Shown here: in pieces, positions 13,069-24,772 of the stretch
Position numbering within the stretch: position 1 is the first letter of the stretch
Layout of the letters: every line of letters starts with the position of its first letter
Source: Glandiceps talaboti
Taxonomy: Eukaryota; Hemichordata; Enteropneusta; Spengelidae
NCBI RefSeq assembly: GCF_964340395.1
Contig: NC_135569.1
Span: forward strand, 10,772,019-10,836,018
DNA length: 64,000 nt
Direction of reading: 5' to 3'
The notes under the pieces: model-generated
What the model was told of the DNA's origin: nothing
Database searches by the model: none
What the model saw: the letters and a program-made list of their open reading frames with translations, nothing else
Made by a program: the position numbers and the translations under genes

Positions 13069-13104
13069 ATACTACTAGACACAGTGCTCTCCTCAGAATT
13101 GTTA

Positions 13105-13490
13105 TTTTAACATAATACAACCCTTAACACCAAAGTAAAGTGTTTTCTGTATGTACCACAATCAAGTGTAAAAGTATACTATTTCATTTTCTAATACTAA
13201 TACAACCCATAACAGTGAAGTGTTTTCTGTATGTACCACCATCTTTGTAGCATCCATATCAAGTGTAAAAGTATACTGTTTCATTTGCAAATACAACTCA
13301 TAACACCAAAGTGAAGTGTTTTCTGTATGTACACAATCTTTATAGCATCCGTATCTAATGTAAAAGTATACTGTTTCATTTGCTAATACAACCCATAACA
13401 CCAAAGTAATGCATTTTCTGTATGTACCACAATCATTTATAGCATCTATACCAAGTGTAAAAGTATACTGTTTCATTTGCTAATACATGT
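13105..13490. repeat. Tandem repeat of about 95 bp in the zinc-finger 3' UTR
   Basis: Four diverged units, each with AATACAACCCATAACACC, AAGTGTTTTCTGTATGTACC, ATCTTTATAGCATC and AAGTGTAAAAGTATACTGTT. It starts about 40 bp after the stop codon and so is probably transcribed. The 104-residue minus-strand reading frame across it is a repeat artefact. Confidence 0.85.
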
Positions 13491-13547
13491 ATGTATCTCT
13501 GCATGTAAGCTGATTACAGCATTAACTATACAAGTAACATATTGTGT

Positions 13548-13553
13548 ATTAAA
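13548..13553 (+). terminator. Candidate poly(A) signal (ATTAAA) of the zinc-finger gene
   Basis: ATTAAA about 480 bp past the stop, at the very edge of the hairpin element. A canonical AATAAA follows at 13678-13683 inside the element's left arm. Either could end the transcript. Confidence 0.4.
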
Positions 13554-13892
13554 GTGGCCATATGGATGAGGATTTGGTATTTATTTTGGATTTTTAATTT
13601 ATAAAACAATTTTATCATGGCTTCCTACTTGTAAAGTCAATGTGAAACAACATATGCCAGGTCCTATTTTGTAAATCAATAAACTGCAAAATATTATTAA
13701 AATGTGTAAACAATTTGTTATTGTACGTACAATAACAAATTGTTTACACATTTTTTAGCATTTTGCAATGTATTGAGTTACAATCACAGACTTGGTCCAT
13801 GTTGTTTCAAATTGATTTTTCAAGTAGGAAGCCATGATAAAATTGTTTTATAAATTAACAATCCAAAATAAATATCACTTTAAGCCCATATG
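13551..13892. mobile_element. Fold-back (hairpin) element
   Basis: A 342-bp near-palindrome. The left arm includes TTTATTTTGGATTTTTAATT and ACAATTTTATCATGGCTTCC; the right arm carries their inverse. The centre is a perfect palindrome of two 28-bp arms (13699-13726 and 13727-13754) meeting at GTAC/GTAC. Single-arm relatives are at 54313-54412 and 60495-60548. It would extrude a long hairpin as single-stranded DNA or RNA. Confidence 0.85.
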
Positions 13893-15016
13893 TTATAAAC
13901 AATTTTCGTTGGAAGAGTACTGCCTAATATAACTCTGATTTGCACACTTTTGTAGGGTTCAGAGTCCGCCCAAAGAAATAGTGGTGGCGGAGACGTTGGA
14001 AGTTTGTATATTAATAAAAAGAAGTGGTTGCTGTATAACCAATTTTTCTGTTTGTCCCCAAGAAATCATAGGGTGGAACCCTCTACTTTATAAATTATAC
14101 AGGGCGTGGGTAGAACCTTGAAATTTATGTAACAGAGTTACTCTTGTACCCTCTTCATCAACTTGAATAATAACGCCTATATTATTCTAGCAGTACTTAC
14201 TAACTAGTGAACTGTAAACAGAAAGAGTGTGTGAAATTCAGAATATTTATAACCTTGCGTTATTTCAGTAAACTTTACGCTGAATGTATCTGAACTTACA
14301 CTGTAGGCCTAAAGAAAGAACTCATACTTTTTATTCATTTAATATAAAGTTACACAGTTTGTCAATATATTTTGGCACACTTTCTGCATCAGTTGTGGTA
14401 CAGGAGCTCCTTTGCTGTGAAAACTAAAAATTCAAATTATGGTCTTGACCTATGGATGTATGCTCCACATCCATCCATTCGTGGATGCACATGAAAAGTA
14501 CTCTTCTCTCAGAACAAGACTTTTGAATCTCTTCAATTCCTTAGCTTGCTTCAGAAGCCAATATAAATGTAAATCTTTTTATTTTGGCATTTACATACGG
14601 TTGGAAAGCATGTTTACAGTTTTATGTAAATTTATTCAAAAGTGACCCCTGACCCCTACTCGTGTCAGCCAATGGTCATGAAGTTGACTTCACTCAGGTT
14701 GATATCATTATAGTTATGCAAATTCCAATGTCAGTCTGCTGGGGAGAGCCTGGCCATATATATACCTAGCACAAAACATATACACTAACTAGAGACATCT
14801 TGAAATAACATTTTAGAAGTTTATTAGTATTTTAGTGAGATATTATGTCATATACACAAGTTACTGTGTGTGTATTTTATCATCCTGATCAAGAACATAT
14901 AATCCAAGTTCATATTTCTCAATATATAGAAAGTTTGAATAGTTATGAAAATCATGCATTAATTATTTTCTGGGTTGAAATCACTGGCCTTTAAAGACCC
15001 ATGTTGAATAAGGATG
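13893..15016. other. Intergenic, no gene seen
   Basis: AT-rich unique-looking sequence without a credible exon. A short 68-residue reading frame at 14439 has no family resemblance. Confidence 0.6.
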
Positions 15017-15086
15017 AAATTTAGGTGTAGCCTTTACACTTGACAGTTTTCACAATTGTCAAGTGTCAAGGCTGCACCTAAATTTG
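15017..15086. repeat. Inverted repeat of about 29-bp arms
   Basis: AAATTTAGGTGTAGCCTTTA then CACTTGACA, a loop of about 11 bases, and the inverse TGTCAAGTGTCAAGGCTGCA then CCTAAATTT. Two or three mismatches occur in the stem. It could be a small fold-back element or a hairpin RNA precursor; nothing distinguishes these. Confidence 0.7.
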
Positions 15087-15139
15087 TGTATTAAGCTTGA
15101 CAATCAGAACAGCCTGTGATATAGACTGTAAGATACGTC

Positions 15140-15210
15140 ATGCCACACTGCCCAGCGCCCTCACTGGCCTGCTCTAGAGAGGTTTGACCAGTGTGTGTGA
15201 GGGCGCTCCA
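15140..15210. repeat. Imperfect palindrome with GCGCCCTCAC ends
   Basis: AGCGCCCTCACTGG at the left faces CCAGTGTGTGTGAGGGCGCT at the right. A diverged relative occurs near 55207-55290 with GCCCTCAGCGG and GTGTGAGGGTGCCCC. It is probably a short TIR element. Confidence 0.5.
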
Positions 15211-16680
15211 TCACGGCTTACCGTTTTAAAGTTTTTTGGCAAATGTGGGTGAGAAAAACGTGGGTCTGTCAGAACTATTGAAAATGTTTTTTCCTGAATC
15301 AAAGAGTGGGCCTATCTATCTAATATGGCTGCAATGATGAGAGACCAGACAGTTGTGTAATGACCAAGGACTGTATCATGGGCCTTTAAATTGTCTGGAT
15401 GGAACTTTTGCGATAATGTTGAAATTCAGTTTGAGTCCTCATTGGTTTGAGATTTCTCCCAGGAAATTATGGCAGAGATGTGAACGAATTTGTATAATGC
15501 AAACATTTATCGTCATGTCATGTAAATTCACTTTTATTATTTGCAACACGTTATAGATTTTAGTCTGCTACTCTCTGAAGGCCTAGAGAGAATCATGTAT
15601 AACCTGCTTGTTTTGAAACTGAATATGCCATATTGCGGTTATCAGAGAGATGAAAGATTTCTTAGTTTGGCCACTAGGAGTGCTGTTCACAAGCACCGGA
15701 AGCTACTCACATCCATGTGGTTCTCGCTGTACTGTTTTATTAGTGACTGTCAGTTATCAAAACACATTGAGTTTGTTCATGGCTTAGTCCATTGCCATAT
15801 GATTAGTGGCATAACCAAATGTTACCCCACACTTTGCCAAATCTGGTGTACCCGTCTTGAGATCATTACATGGCCAGATATTCAGTATATATTGCTCCAG
15901 AATCCTTTCTCTACTATGGTACATGTATTGTTGATAGTTTTTATCATTTTTGGTGACTTTCAATCATATTTGACTTACATACACTCCTTTATTGTTTGTT
16001 TTATAGACACTATCATATCATATTATATATAATTGACAGTCGTAACTGTTGATTCTTTTGTTTTCACTATTCTGAAGTCAGAACTTTGAAAACAACAAGT
16101 CATAGAATTTGTAATTGAGAAATCAATTCAGAACTGTTTTTAACTTCTCTTCCTTTATATTGGATTGTTTTAGTACGGTAGCATAGTATTTGTACTATTT
16201 TAGATGCATAACTCTACCACGGTGAAACACTCAGACTAACGTTTCTGTCCTCTCAGCAGAATATTCTTTGTTTTGTACCATAAATAAACCTAAGACTTTT
16301 GGCTGTATGATGTATTTTCCACATTATTTTACTGATGTTTAGTATATGTTATGTTATTTTTTTGCAAAGAAAAATGTACAGAATGCATGTTCTTTTGATT
16401 GGTATTGTGCCCAGGTATTATGTAATATATGACGTATCAAAGACAACTCCAGATAGAGATATCCAAACTGACATATACTACGAATATACATTTAAAATAT
16501 TAAGGTGATGGTACACCCTTTTAGCTCTTTTTAGAAACTGTTTTTGCACAAATATAAAAATCGTGATAAATTGACCAGCTGGAACTTGGAAATTAAAGGT
16601 AAAAGTGCAGTGCTTCCAATTGAAGTAGAAATGAAGTAAAACTGATGTATTGATGTAGATTTCGCTATAGTAGTCACTAT
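15211..16680. other. Intergenic, no gene seen
   Basis: Contains a 163-residue plus-strand reading frame at 15541-16032. It matches no family I know, has no strong start context, and its composition is like the flanking DNA, so it is treated as chance. Confidence 0.55.
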
Positions 16681-16848
16681 CAGTGTGCCCTCTAAGCCAA
16701 TTTAATAGCTGGCGCACACAATTTCTCGTGACGCACCAAAATTTGGTGTTCCCCTATCTCTTACTATGTGGCAACTCACAAGACATGCCAGTTTTTTATC
16801 ATACTGACCCACAACAACAAAATTTGGCTATTAGTAGAGGGCGCACTG
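16681..16848. mobile_element. Short TIR element, CAGTGTGCCCTCT family, copy 2
   Basis: 168 bp with ends CAGTGTGCCCTCTAAGCCAA and the inverse, finishing AGAGGGCGCACTG. The interior (ATTTCTCGTGACGCACCAAA, CCCCTATCTCTTACTATGTG) matches the copies at 735 and 57531. The target duplication is not clear here. Confidence 0.8.
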
Positions 16849-17202
16849 GACTCACTACACAGCACCAAAGTTGAATATGAGTTTATTTTGATAATGCCAC
16901 CGAACAGGCATGCAATTATACATTGTTGCAAAGAAACCTCGTCTATTGGATGGCGTCATCATGGCTAGATGTACAGCGTGATGTCTAACAACATGCCAAA
17001 TTTGGCAATTTGTTGTGATTTAAGTCAACCACAATTGCAACACTTAATCAAAGATCTGACCGTAGGAAGTTTTGTACAAATTGGTAATATATCAATATTT
17101 TGTAGTTCATGCATCATGCATACTTCGATTAGTAGCACTGTAAAGAATTCTATGATTGCTAAGTTTGTATCTTCAGTATTACAGCTAGGTGAGAAAAAAC
17201 TT

Positions 17203-17591
17203 TATAGCTAAAGTGATGTAGGCTTGGCGTTTCACTCATGAGACATTACGTTTTTGACACAGATATTTCAACTCTAGACTAACAATAACAGAGACACAAC
17301 AAACACAGCAGGATCCTTTACCCAATCACATTGAACACTGATAAGCATTGCTATTCTTTCAGTGCAGTAAAAACAGGCTTCTAACGAAAACATTACACAT
17401 AGACTTGATGATTTTAATGGCTGCAATTGTTTATTTTCTGATAATCAACATTTCAACTCAACTACTTCTACATCAGCACTGTGCTTTGCACCCATATAAC
17501 TGTTTCTTTTGCATTAGAAGTTGCCTGAGGGTGTGTATTAAGTCTCATATTGCATGAGTGAAACACCATGCCAACATCATTTTAGCTGTAA
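17203..17591. mobile_element. TIR element, GGCGTTTCACTCATG family, copy 1
   Basis: 389 bp with TIRs of about 37 bp: left TATAGCTAAAGTGATGTAGG then CTTGGCGTTTCACTCATG, right the inverse of TACAGCTAAAATGATGTTGG then CATGGTGTTTCACTCATG. The interior is shared with 35315-35645. No coding capacity was seen. Confidence 0.85.
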
Positions 17592-18795
17592 CTAGCCAAA
17601 CAAAATGAACATTTAATTTCAGAAGACAAGTGAAATTAAAATATGTGCCAAAAGTTCCTGAATAAATTTGTCACTCCATTACTAGACATATACTTGATCT
17701 GTTTCTTAAATTCACATTTCAATTATATTTGAAAATAAAATTTGGTGTATTATGTATTAAGACTGTGTGACTGAAGTCAGTGATATACATTTTGGGGTTA
17801 TGAGAGACTTTACCTGTCACTGTGTGTAGTAGACTTCTCGTTCCTTTCCACTAATGACTGTAGGCACACTGTAAGATAGCGTGGTGGAAACAAAAGCAAA
17901 GAATCTTGCCTATTGTCAACAGACAATTGATATATGTAAATACGTTGTTGATATATGCCTATGTAATCTCCTATTTATGAGGCCACATATAAACATTCAA
18001 AGGTCTGAGATCTACTGTCTCCTTAGTCTAGGTCCTGACAGACCGCATTACGTCCTACAATACCAGTCTAGTCAATCCCCTTGCTCAAGCACAGATATCT
18101 ATGCTCCCCTATGGCATTCATATAAACATGACATCGTTGCGTCCCCACGTGATTTTAGTTTAAATAGACTGGAGGTGGAGTCCTGGTTGGATATTTGCAT
18201 ATCATTTGCATAACTGAATCAGCTGCATAAATGAATATTAATGAGCGATGACGACAATTTGACTGTCAATGTGTGGTGGCTTACTACTGACATGCGCCGT
18301 TTGTGCTTCATTCACCACAGGGGTTGAACCACGTACATTAACGCCTTGAGCAAGGACTGGGATTGTAGTATGTAATACAGGACCTAGACTACTGTTTCAT
18401 CTGATTTTAAGATCATACACACCATGTCCAGTGTGGTCATGAACATGCAGGATATAACTGTCAATAAAATGAACTGGAGTGATATGATTGGATGCAACAT
18501 TTTGTTGTAGAACTTCACACAATTCCCCTTCAGTCATAGACGGGAGGGATAATAAGGACAATTCTGGTGATGTAGTTTCTAATCTATATATGCATGAGTA
18601 TACACATAAAATTTGACAACTCTTACAGCTACCCTGGTAACATCTCCACGGTGATGTTTCAAATAGCATACTTCTTCTCACTTTACATTGCTGTCACATT
18701 CTGTTATCTTACACAGACAATACTAAATGTAAATGTTAGGAAACACATTTGTGTAAGCGCATGCACAGGCTCCATGCATCAATTATACAAACATG
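17592..18795. other. Intergenic, no gene seen
   Basis: Unique-looking sequence with two short chance reading frames (17881-18213 plus, 18397-18681 minus) that resemble no known family. A block around 18255-18300 recurs weakly at 63435-63490 (GTGTGGTGG..TTACTACTGACATG). Confidence 0.5.
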
Positions 18796-19021
18796 TACGC
18801 ATGTATGTATGTATGTATGTATGTATGTATGTGTGTGTGTATGTAAGTATGTATGTGTGTGTATGTATGTATGTATGTATGTATGTATGGATGTATGTAT
18901 GTATGGATGGATGGATGGATGTATATATGTATGTATGTATGTATGGATGGATGGATGGATGGATGGATGGATGTATGTGTGTGTGTGCATGCATGTATGT
19001 GTGTGTATGTATGTATGTGTT

Positions 19022-19052
<31 letters not shown>

Positions 19053-19113
19053 GTATGTATGTATGTATGTATGTATGTATGTATGTATGTATGTATGTAT
19101 GTATGTATGTATG

Positions 19114-19144
<31 letters not shown>

Positions 19145-19202
19145 TGTATGTATGTATGTATGTATGTATGTATGTATGTATGTATGTATGTATGTATGTA
19201 TG
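18796..19202. repeat. (ATGT)n microsatellite, about 400 bp
   Basis: A long GTAT/ATGT tract with embedded (ATGG)n and GTGT runs; the last 180 bp are almost pure. The reading frames of YVCM and HTYI repeats on both strands are artefacts. Confidence 0.97.
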
Positions 19203-19687
19203 AATTTCATATATACATCAGTCTGTGCTGATAAACACTACATAATACATGAAACCCACATTCCTACATAGTACTGTATGACTCAATCACTTTGTACTCA
19301 TTTAGTATTTATATACAAATCTCTTTATTAACTCATAGAGAAAGAACAGACAGGTGAAAGTATGGGTTAATATTCCACAATATTTACATTAACTAACATA
19401 TCTCACCCAAAAATTAAAAAAAAAAAAATACTGAGTCTCACAAATGCTAGATATTATTATTATTATTATATTGCCTTCTTTAAGTTTTAGGATTAAAATT
19501 TGCATGACTTTTAATTTACTACATTTTAATATTGTGTTATAACTACATGATTTGTTAATTCACCATTTCATTCATTTAGCTTGGACTGCACAGAGAAAAA
19601 TTTTCTATAATCGGATTAGTTGATTTGAACTAGGAAAGAGTTTAATTAGGTGTAACGAGTCTCAGATTCAAAAACAAGGTTTTTAAG

Positions 19688-20480
19688 TCCAAGGTCAAGG
19701 TCACATGTCAAGGTCATTTACTATCTAGGTCATGGGTCATATGTGAATATCACATGTTATGGCTCTGACAACCACTTTGTGCTGGTTGTCTGAAGTCAAT
19801 GTCATCTACTTTCCAGGTCATGGTTTGATGTCAAGGTCACCTACTTTCTATGTATGGCATAGTTCATTGTCAAGGTCATCTATTTCCTGGGCTATATGGC
19901 CAATGTGAAAGTCACAATACCCAGTCAAGGCCATGCAGCCAATGTCGGTCATTACACCTTACATCTAAGTCGTCTTTCGAGGTTATGTCCAATGACAAGG
20001 TCATATCCAGTGGCAGTGTTTGCCGTATGTCTTATGCCAAGGTCAGTTATCTAGGTTTTATGTCCAATGTCAAGGTCATAGCCAGTGGCAGTGTCTGTCT
20101 TATATCATATGCCAAGGTCAGTTATATAGGTTTAATGTCCATTATCAAGGTCATATGACGAATGTCCTTTGTACATACATTCCTTATGCAAAGGTTGGTT
20201 TTACAGGCTACTGTTGAGAGTCAGTCATGGGCCAAGACCAATACCTGGCTTATAAATACGCCAAAGTCAGTTCTATAAACTATGTGTCCACTATCAAAAT
20301 CATATGACCAATGTCTGTCTTTATACCTATAAAGTCAAGATTTCCATTCTTGGCTACATGACCAATATCAACATCATATCACCAATGTCTTATACCCTGT
20401 GTCATTGTATACTTTCTAGGTCATACATCTAATGTCAAGGTCATATGTCTTAGGTCAAGGTCATGTGTCTTATACCAAGG
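19688..20480. repeat. Degenerate repeat field of CAAGGTCA motifs
   Basis: About 800 bp in which CAAGGTCA recurs roughly a dozen times, mostly in plus orientation, often as TCAAGGTCA. Typical contexts are ATGTCAAGGTCATATG and GCCAAGGTCAGTTA. TCAAGGTCA is the extended half-site of monomeric nuclear receptors such as ERR and NR5A (SF-1/LRH-1). A degenerate satellite built on this core explains the sequence; regulatory use is possible but untested. Confidence 0.7.
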
Positions 20481-20869
20481 TCAAAAACTCAAATTTCACA
20501 ATTGAGAGAGTGGGTTGATAGAAGTGTAACAAACTGCAATGACTTGTTATTGTCATAAAATGTACATCATATGATTATTTACAAACAATGTCTTGGAAAT
20601 TTCTAGGATCATGCTGAAGGGAATTTTCTACCAATGTAATTGTGTTGATTTTTTGATAAAATGTATTCATCTTTTGTATACAGTCGCTATTTGGAATCAC
20701 ATGCATCAATAAATTACAGTAAAATGTTACACTGCTTGATTTTCTCATTCTGTAGTCAAGATGATGCAAAAAATAGTACATATTAGAATGTAACATCAAA
20801 TGAATATGATATACCAAGGAACGATTTTGTAAAATAAATATAATGTACTATAGGAAACCAAGATAATGT

Positions 20870-21195
20870 ATACAATATATCACAGGAAAATCTAGATATT
20901 TGGTACATGATATATCACAGGAAAACCTGGATATTTGGTACATAATATATCACAGGAAAACCTAGATATTTGGTACATGACATATCACAGGAAAACCTTG
21001 ATATTTGGGACATGATATATCACAGGAAAACCTAGATATTTGGTACATGATATATCACAGGAAAACCTAGATATTTGGTACATGATATACCACAGGAAAA
21101 CCTAGATATTTGGTACATAATATATCACAGGAAAACCTAGATATTTGGTACATGATATATCACAGAAAATCTAGATAACATATATATAACGTACC
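20870..21195. repeat. 35-bp minisatellite, about nine copies
   Basis: Unit ATATATCACAGGAAAACCTA then GATATTTGGTACATG. Diverged units continue to about 21310. Confidence 0.92.
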
Positions 21196-21199
21196 ACAG

Positions 21200-22535
21200 A
21201 AAACCTAGATAACTTGGTATCTATACCAGAAAAGCTTAGATCATTTGGAATCTAATATACCACAAGAAAACCATAATAATGTATACAATATACCTCAGTA
21301 AAATCTAGATGTTAAATCATGAGTTGTATCACATCTGTTCATTTGAAAGTTCCATTCAGTCTGGTGAACGGTTCCATGGCAAAACACTGTTATTTCTGTT
21401 GCCATGTCAACAAGAGTATATAATGGTATTCAAAACCCAGTTCATATTAGGATTTGAATTTAGGTGTGAAAAAAAAGTTTGGTCCAGAACAAATAAATGA
21501 TCCTATGTAATCCTTACAATTTCACGGATAAGATAACACTAATGTGAGAACCTGGGATTGAAACATTGGCCTTTAAGCTGGAAGTAAGTCCGACTACTCA
21601 ATATCTTGTTCTAATATTTCTGAAAAGATTTACTGTAATATATTTGACTTTTATAGTTATTACTGACACTATTACAAAATGTGTCAAAGTAGTAGGTACC
21701 AATAACATGTTGTAAATGATATACAGCCCATTGCAGATTAGTGTTCACTGGCTCTGTTTGATACAACAACCCGGGAACAATGAAGAATTGCACATGCTAT
21801 GTTTTAAGATAGCAAGATTGCATGAATATAGTTTCTTGTGACATTATGTCTAAATGAAATGAAGTAATGTGCCACCATGTAGACATCAAATGTTGACGTC
21901 AACACACTGGCATCCACATCTCTGTGTCTAGTTGCAGTATGTTTAAATGGTTTATTTCATTTAGATTAAATGTAGCAAGAAATTGCAATCTTGTATCTTT
22001 AAAGTGTTCAAAGTGCAAATTCTTATTTGCTTCTGCATGTTTGCATCAACCTGAGCCTGTGAGCACTAACATGCAGTTGGTTGAATATGTGTTTGAATGA
22101 ATATAACAAAAAATAACAACATAAAATTACTAACACATATGTGCATAGCATAGTCATTAGATGTGCAGTGATAACGTTAGTATTGTTAGAATAAAATATG
22201 GTGGGGGCAAGAGTACAACAGTAACCACTTCTGCACGACACAATAACATGTTATGCTAGGGAGTTTCACCCTATTGCTAAACTTTGACCCTAACTCCCTA
22301 GCTTACATAAAATGTCCACTGTTCTATACTCTGGCTATATAATTATTAATATTGGCAGTACAACAAATATTTGCCGATGTGTTTAATATACTCATGTGAG
22401 ACTAATACTATCGGTATTAGGTTTAAGTTCGTACCAAAATTGAATAGAGTACCAAATGTGCAGAAATGGAAGGTTTCAACGACATTTTTTGACATTTTTA
22501 CACCCTTTTCATACAAAATAAAAAAATGGATAACT
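21200..22535. other. Intergenic; dispersed repeat and small hairpin
   Basis: 21478-21580 is a copy of the GGTCCAGAA...ACCTGGGATTGAAAC repeat also seen at 9405 and 60833. 22255-22302 has perfect 11-bp inverted arms (GCTAGGGAGTT and AACTCCCTAGC). No coding exon seen. Confidence 0.55.
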
Positions 22536-22539
22536 CCAC

Positions 22540-22790
22540 CGACATACATGGAAAAGTCAAGGTGTGGTAACTCCACAGAAATACATGGAAAAGTTGAGGT
22601 ATGGGAACCCCTGGCAGACTTACACGGAGAAGTCGAGGTGTGGGAACTCCACTGACATACATGGAAAAGTCATGGTGTGGGAACTCCACTGAAATATATG
22701 GAAAAGTCAAGGTGTGGGAACTCCACAGACATACATGGAAAAGTTGAGGTGTAGGAACCCCATAGACATACACAAGAAAAGTCTTGGTGT
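22540..22790. repeat. 37-bp minisatellite, six to seven copies
   Basis: Unit AACTCCACAGACATACATGG then AAAAGTCAAGGTGTGGG, with point differences between copies. It keeps short frames open on both strands, giving artefactual repeat peptides. Confidence 0.92.
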
Positions 22791-22794
22791 GGTA

Positions 22795-23460
22795 ATATAA
22801 AGACATTACTATATTTTATAAATGTGTTTCCTGTGATCAAACTAAACCAGATTTACAGCTCTTACAGTAAAATGAAAACCTTATATTTTAGAAGAATATT
22901 TAGACCATAAATAAAATTATACAAGTGAAAAGTTTTCATTTTGTCTGACCAACTATTTAGATTCATTATTTTGAAAGTCTAAAATGACAAACAAAGAAGA
23001 AAATTTTTTCTAAACATGTAAATGAAATTGTCTGAGAAAAATTGTGAAAATATCTAAAAGGTATCAAAATCATGATGCTTTACTCAAAACACACTTACAC
23101 TCTCATCCCAGCATAACTTTCTGTTTTCAAGTACACATCGATCAAAATCCCCCACCCCCACCCCCACCCCATCCAGATCAAAATGTGATTTCTAAGTCAA
23201 GTGTTGAAAACCCTTCAGTCAGAAGTATACAGGGTTCTCCTCTGGTGTTACTTGGATCCTAAACTAGTATGTATTGAAAGCAATATAACATAAACTAATT
23301 ACCATAACAATATATTATATTGTTATGCAAATGTTCCAAGGACACTAATACCATGTTTGGCATGTGAAGGTAATAACGTTGTGTAGATGTTAATATTGGT
23401 GTACATGTGTGACTGGGACAAGATTGGGTTTTGACAAGCGACAACAGACACAAACTAAAA
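22795..23460. other. Intergenic, no gene seen
   Basis: AT-rich sequence with a C-rich tract at 23150-23170 (CCACCCCCACC). No supported feature. Confidence 0.6.
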
Positions 23461-23462
23461 CT

Positions 23463-24049
23463 GTTACTACCAAACCAGAGTGACTATAGAGTTTCAATTA
23501 GGCAGCACGATGTTACTACCAAACCAGAGTGACTATAGAGTTTCAATTAGGCAGCACGATGTTACTACCAAACCAGAGTGACTATAGAGTTTCAATTAGG
23601 CAGCATGATGTTACTACCAAACCAGAGTGACTATAGAGTTTCAATTAGGCAGCACGATGTTACTACCAAACCAGAGTGACTATAGAGTTTCAATTAGGCA
23701 GCACGATGTTACTACCAAACCAGAGTGACTATAGAGTTTCAATTAGGCAGCACGATGTTACTACCAAACCAGAGTGACTATAGAGTTTCAATTAGGCAGC
23801 ACGATGTTACTACCAAACCAGAGTGACTATAGAGTTTCAATTAGGCAGCACGATGTTACTACCAAACCAGAGTGACTATAGAGTTTCAATTAGGCAGCAC
23901 GATGTTACTACCAAACCAGAGTGACTATAGAGTTTCAATTAGGCAGCACGATGTTACTACCAAACCAGAGTGACTATAGAGTTTCAATTAGGCAGCACGA
24001 TGTTACTACCAAACCAGAGTGACTATAGAGTTTCAATTAGGCAGCACAA
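23463..24049. repeat. 49-bp satellite, 12 nearly identical copies
   Basis: Unit GTTACTACCAAACCAGAGTG then ACTATAGAGTTTCAATTAGG then CAGCACGAT. Starts fall at 23463, 23512 and so on to 24002, exactly 11 x 49 bp. I see one substitution in the body (CATGAT for CACGAT in the third unit), and the last unit ends CACAAC. Such uniformity means very recent amplification or conversion. There are no unique spacers, so it is not a CRISPR array. Confidence 0.97.
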
Positions 24050-24639
24050 CTTTTTTAACATCTCGCACAACATTTTTTGTTACGAATTACATAAAACAAA
24101 ATACAGACACTGATAGCATTCAAGTATATAAAAATGATGTCTTACATCTCACTGTGAACACAAATCAACAGCATTGTCAGATGAAACAAGGACGATTCAA
24201 ACACAAAACTGTTTATTTGTGTTCATAGCGAGATAAAATATAACATTATGTGCATGCGTGTATCAGTGTTCGTATTTTGCTTGTGTAATTCCAAACAATT
24301 ATGTTTGTGGAAGTCTACACAAATACAACTGTAATTTACATGGCTTTTCCTATAATCTGATCCATTTCTCCACAGCTGGTAAAACCTAGAAGTTTTGCAG
24401 GTCTAAAAATACATGTGAAGATCTATCAAGGATGCCAATCTACTATGAATGTATTTATAAACATCCATAGATACATCAATGTCAACAATCGCACTAATGA
24501 ACCGAGTTTGTCTCAACTTATCGAAACTAATGTTGCCGGTGTAATAAATGAAAACTAGTCAAGATTAATTTTTGGGGGATTCTATGTGCTCAAAATTTTG
24601 TCCAATAATCATGCTCATCTGTGGAAATCAGACACAGAA

Positions 24640-24772
24640 TATTTACTCTATCGGTTACCATGGCAACCAATTCCGCTCACAGAATATTTATTCTATTGGT
24701 TACCGTGGTAACCAATTCCGCTCACAGAATATTTACTCTATTGGTTACCATGGTAACCAATTCCGCTCACAT
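24640..24772. promoter_or_regulatory. Three tandem RFX X-box-like palindromes (45-bp period)
   Basis: Three copies of a 45-bp unit, each centred on a 16-bp near-perfect palindrome: GGTTACCATGGCAACC (24653-24668), GGTTACCGTGGTAACC (24698-24713) and GGTTACCATGGTAACC (24743-24758). The consensus fits the RFX X-box (GTTNCCATGGNAAC). The palindromes are the most conserved part of the unit. Function is inferred. Confidence 0.6.

Noticed and set aside
13162-13476. 104-codon minus-strand frame
   Set aside because: It lies on the 95-bp tandem repeat of the zinc-finger 3' UTR and encodes repeated VYFYI-type peptides.
15541-16032. 163-codon plus-strand frame as a gene
   Set aside because: It has no recognised family, no convincing start context, no repeats or domains, and its length can occur by chance in 64 kb of AT-rich DNA.
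18594-19271. Reading frames of YVCM/HTYI repeats
   Set aside because: They derive from the (ATGT)n tract and are open in all frames.
23463-24049. CRISPR array
   Set aside because: Units are contiguous and identical with no unique spacers, and the context is an animal genome.
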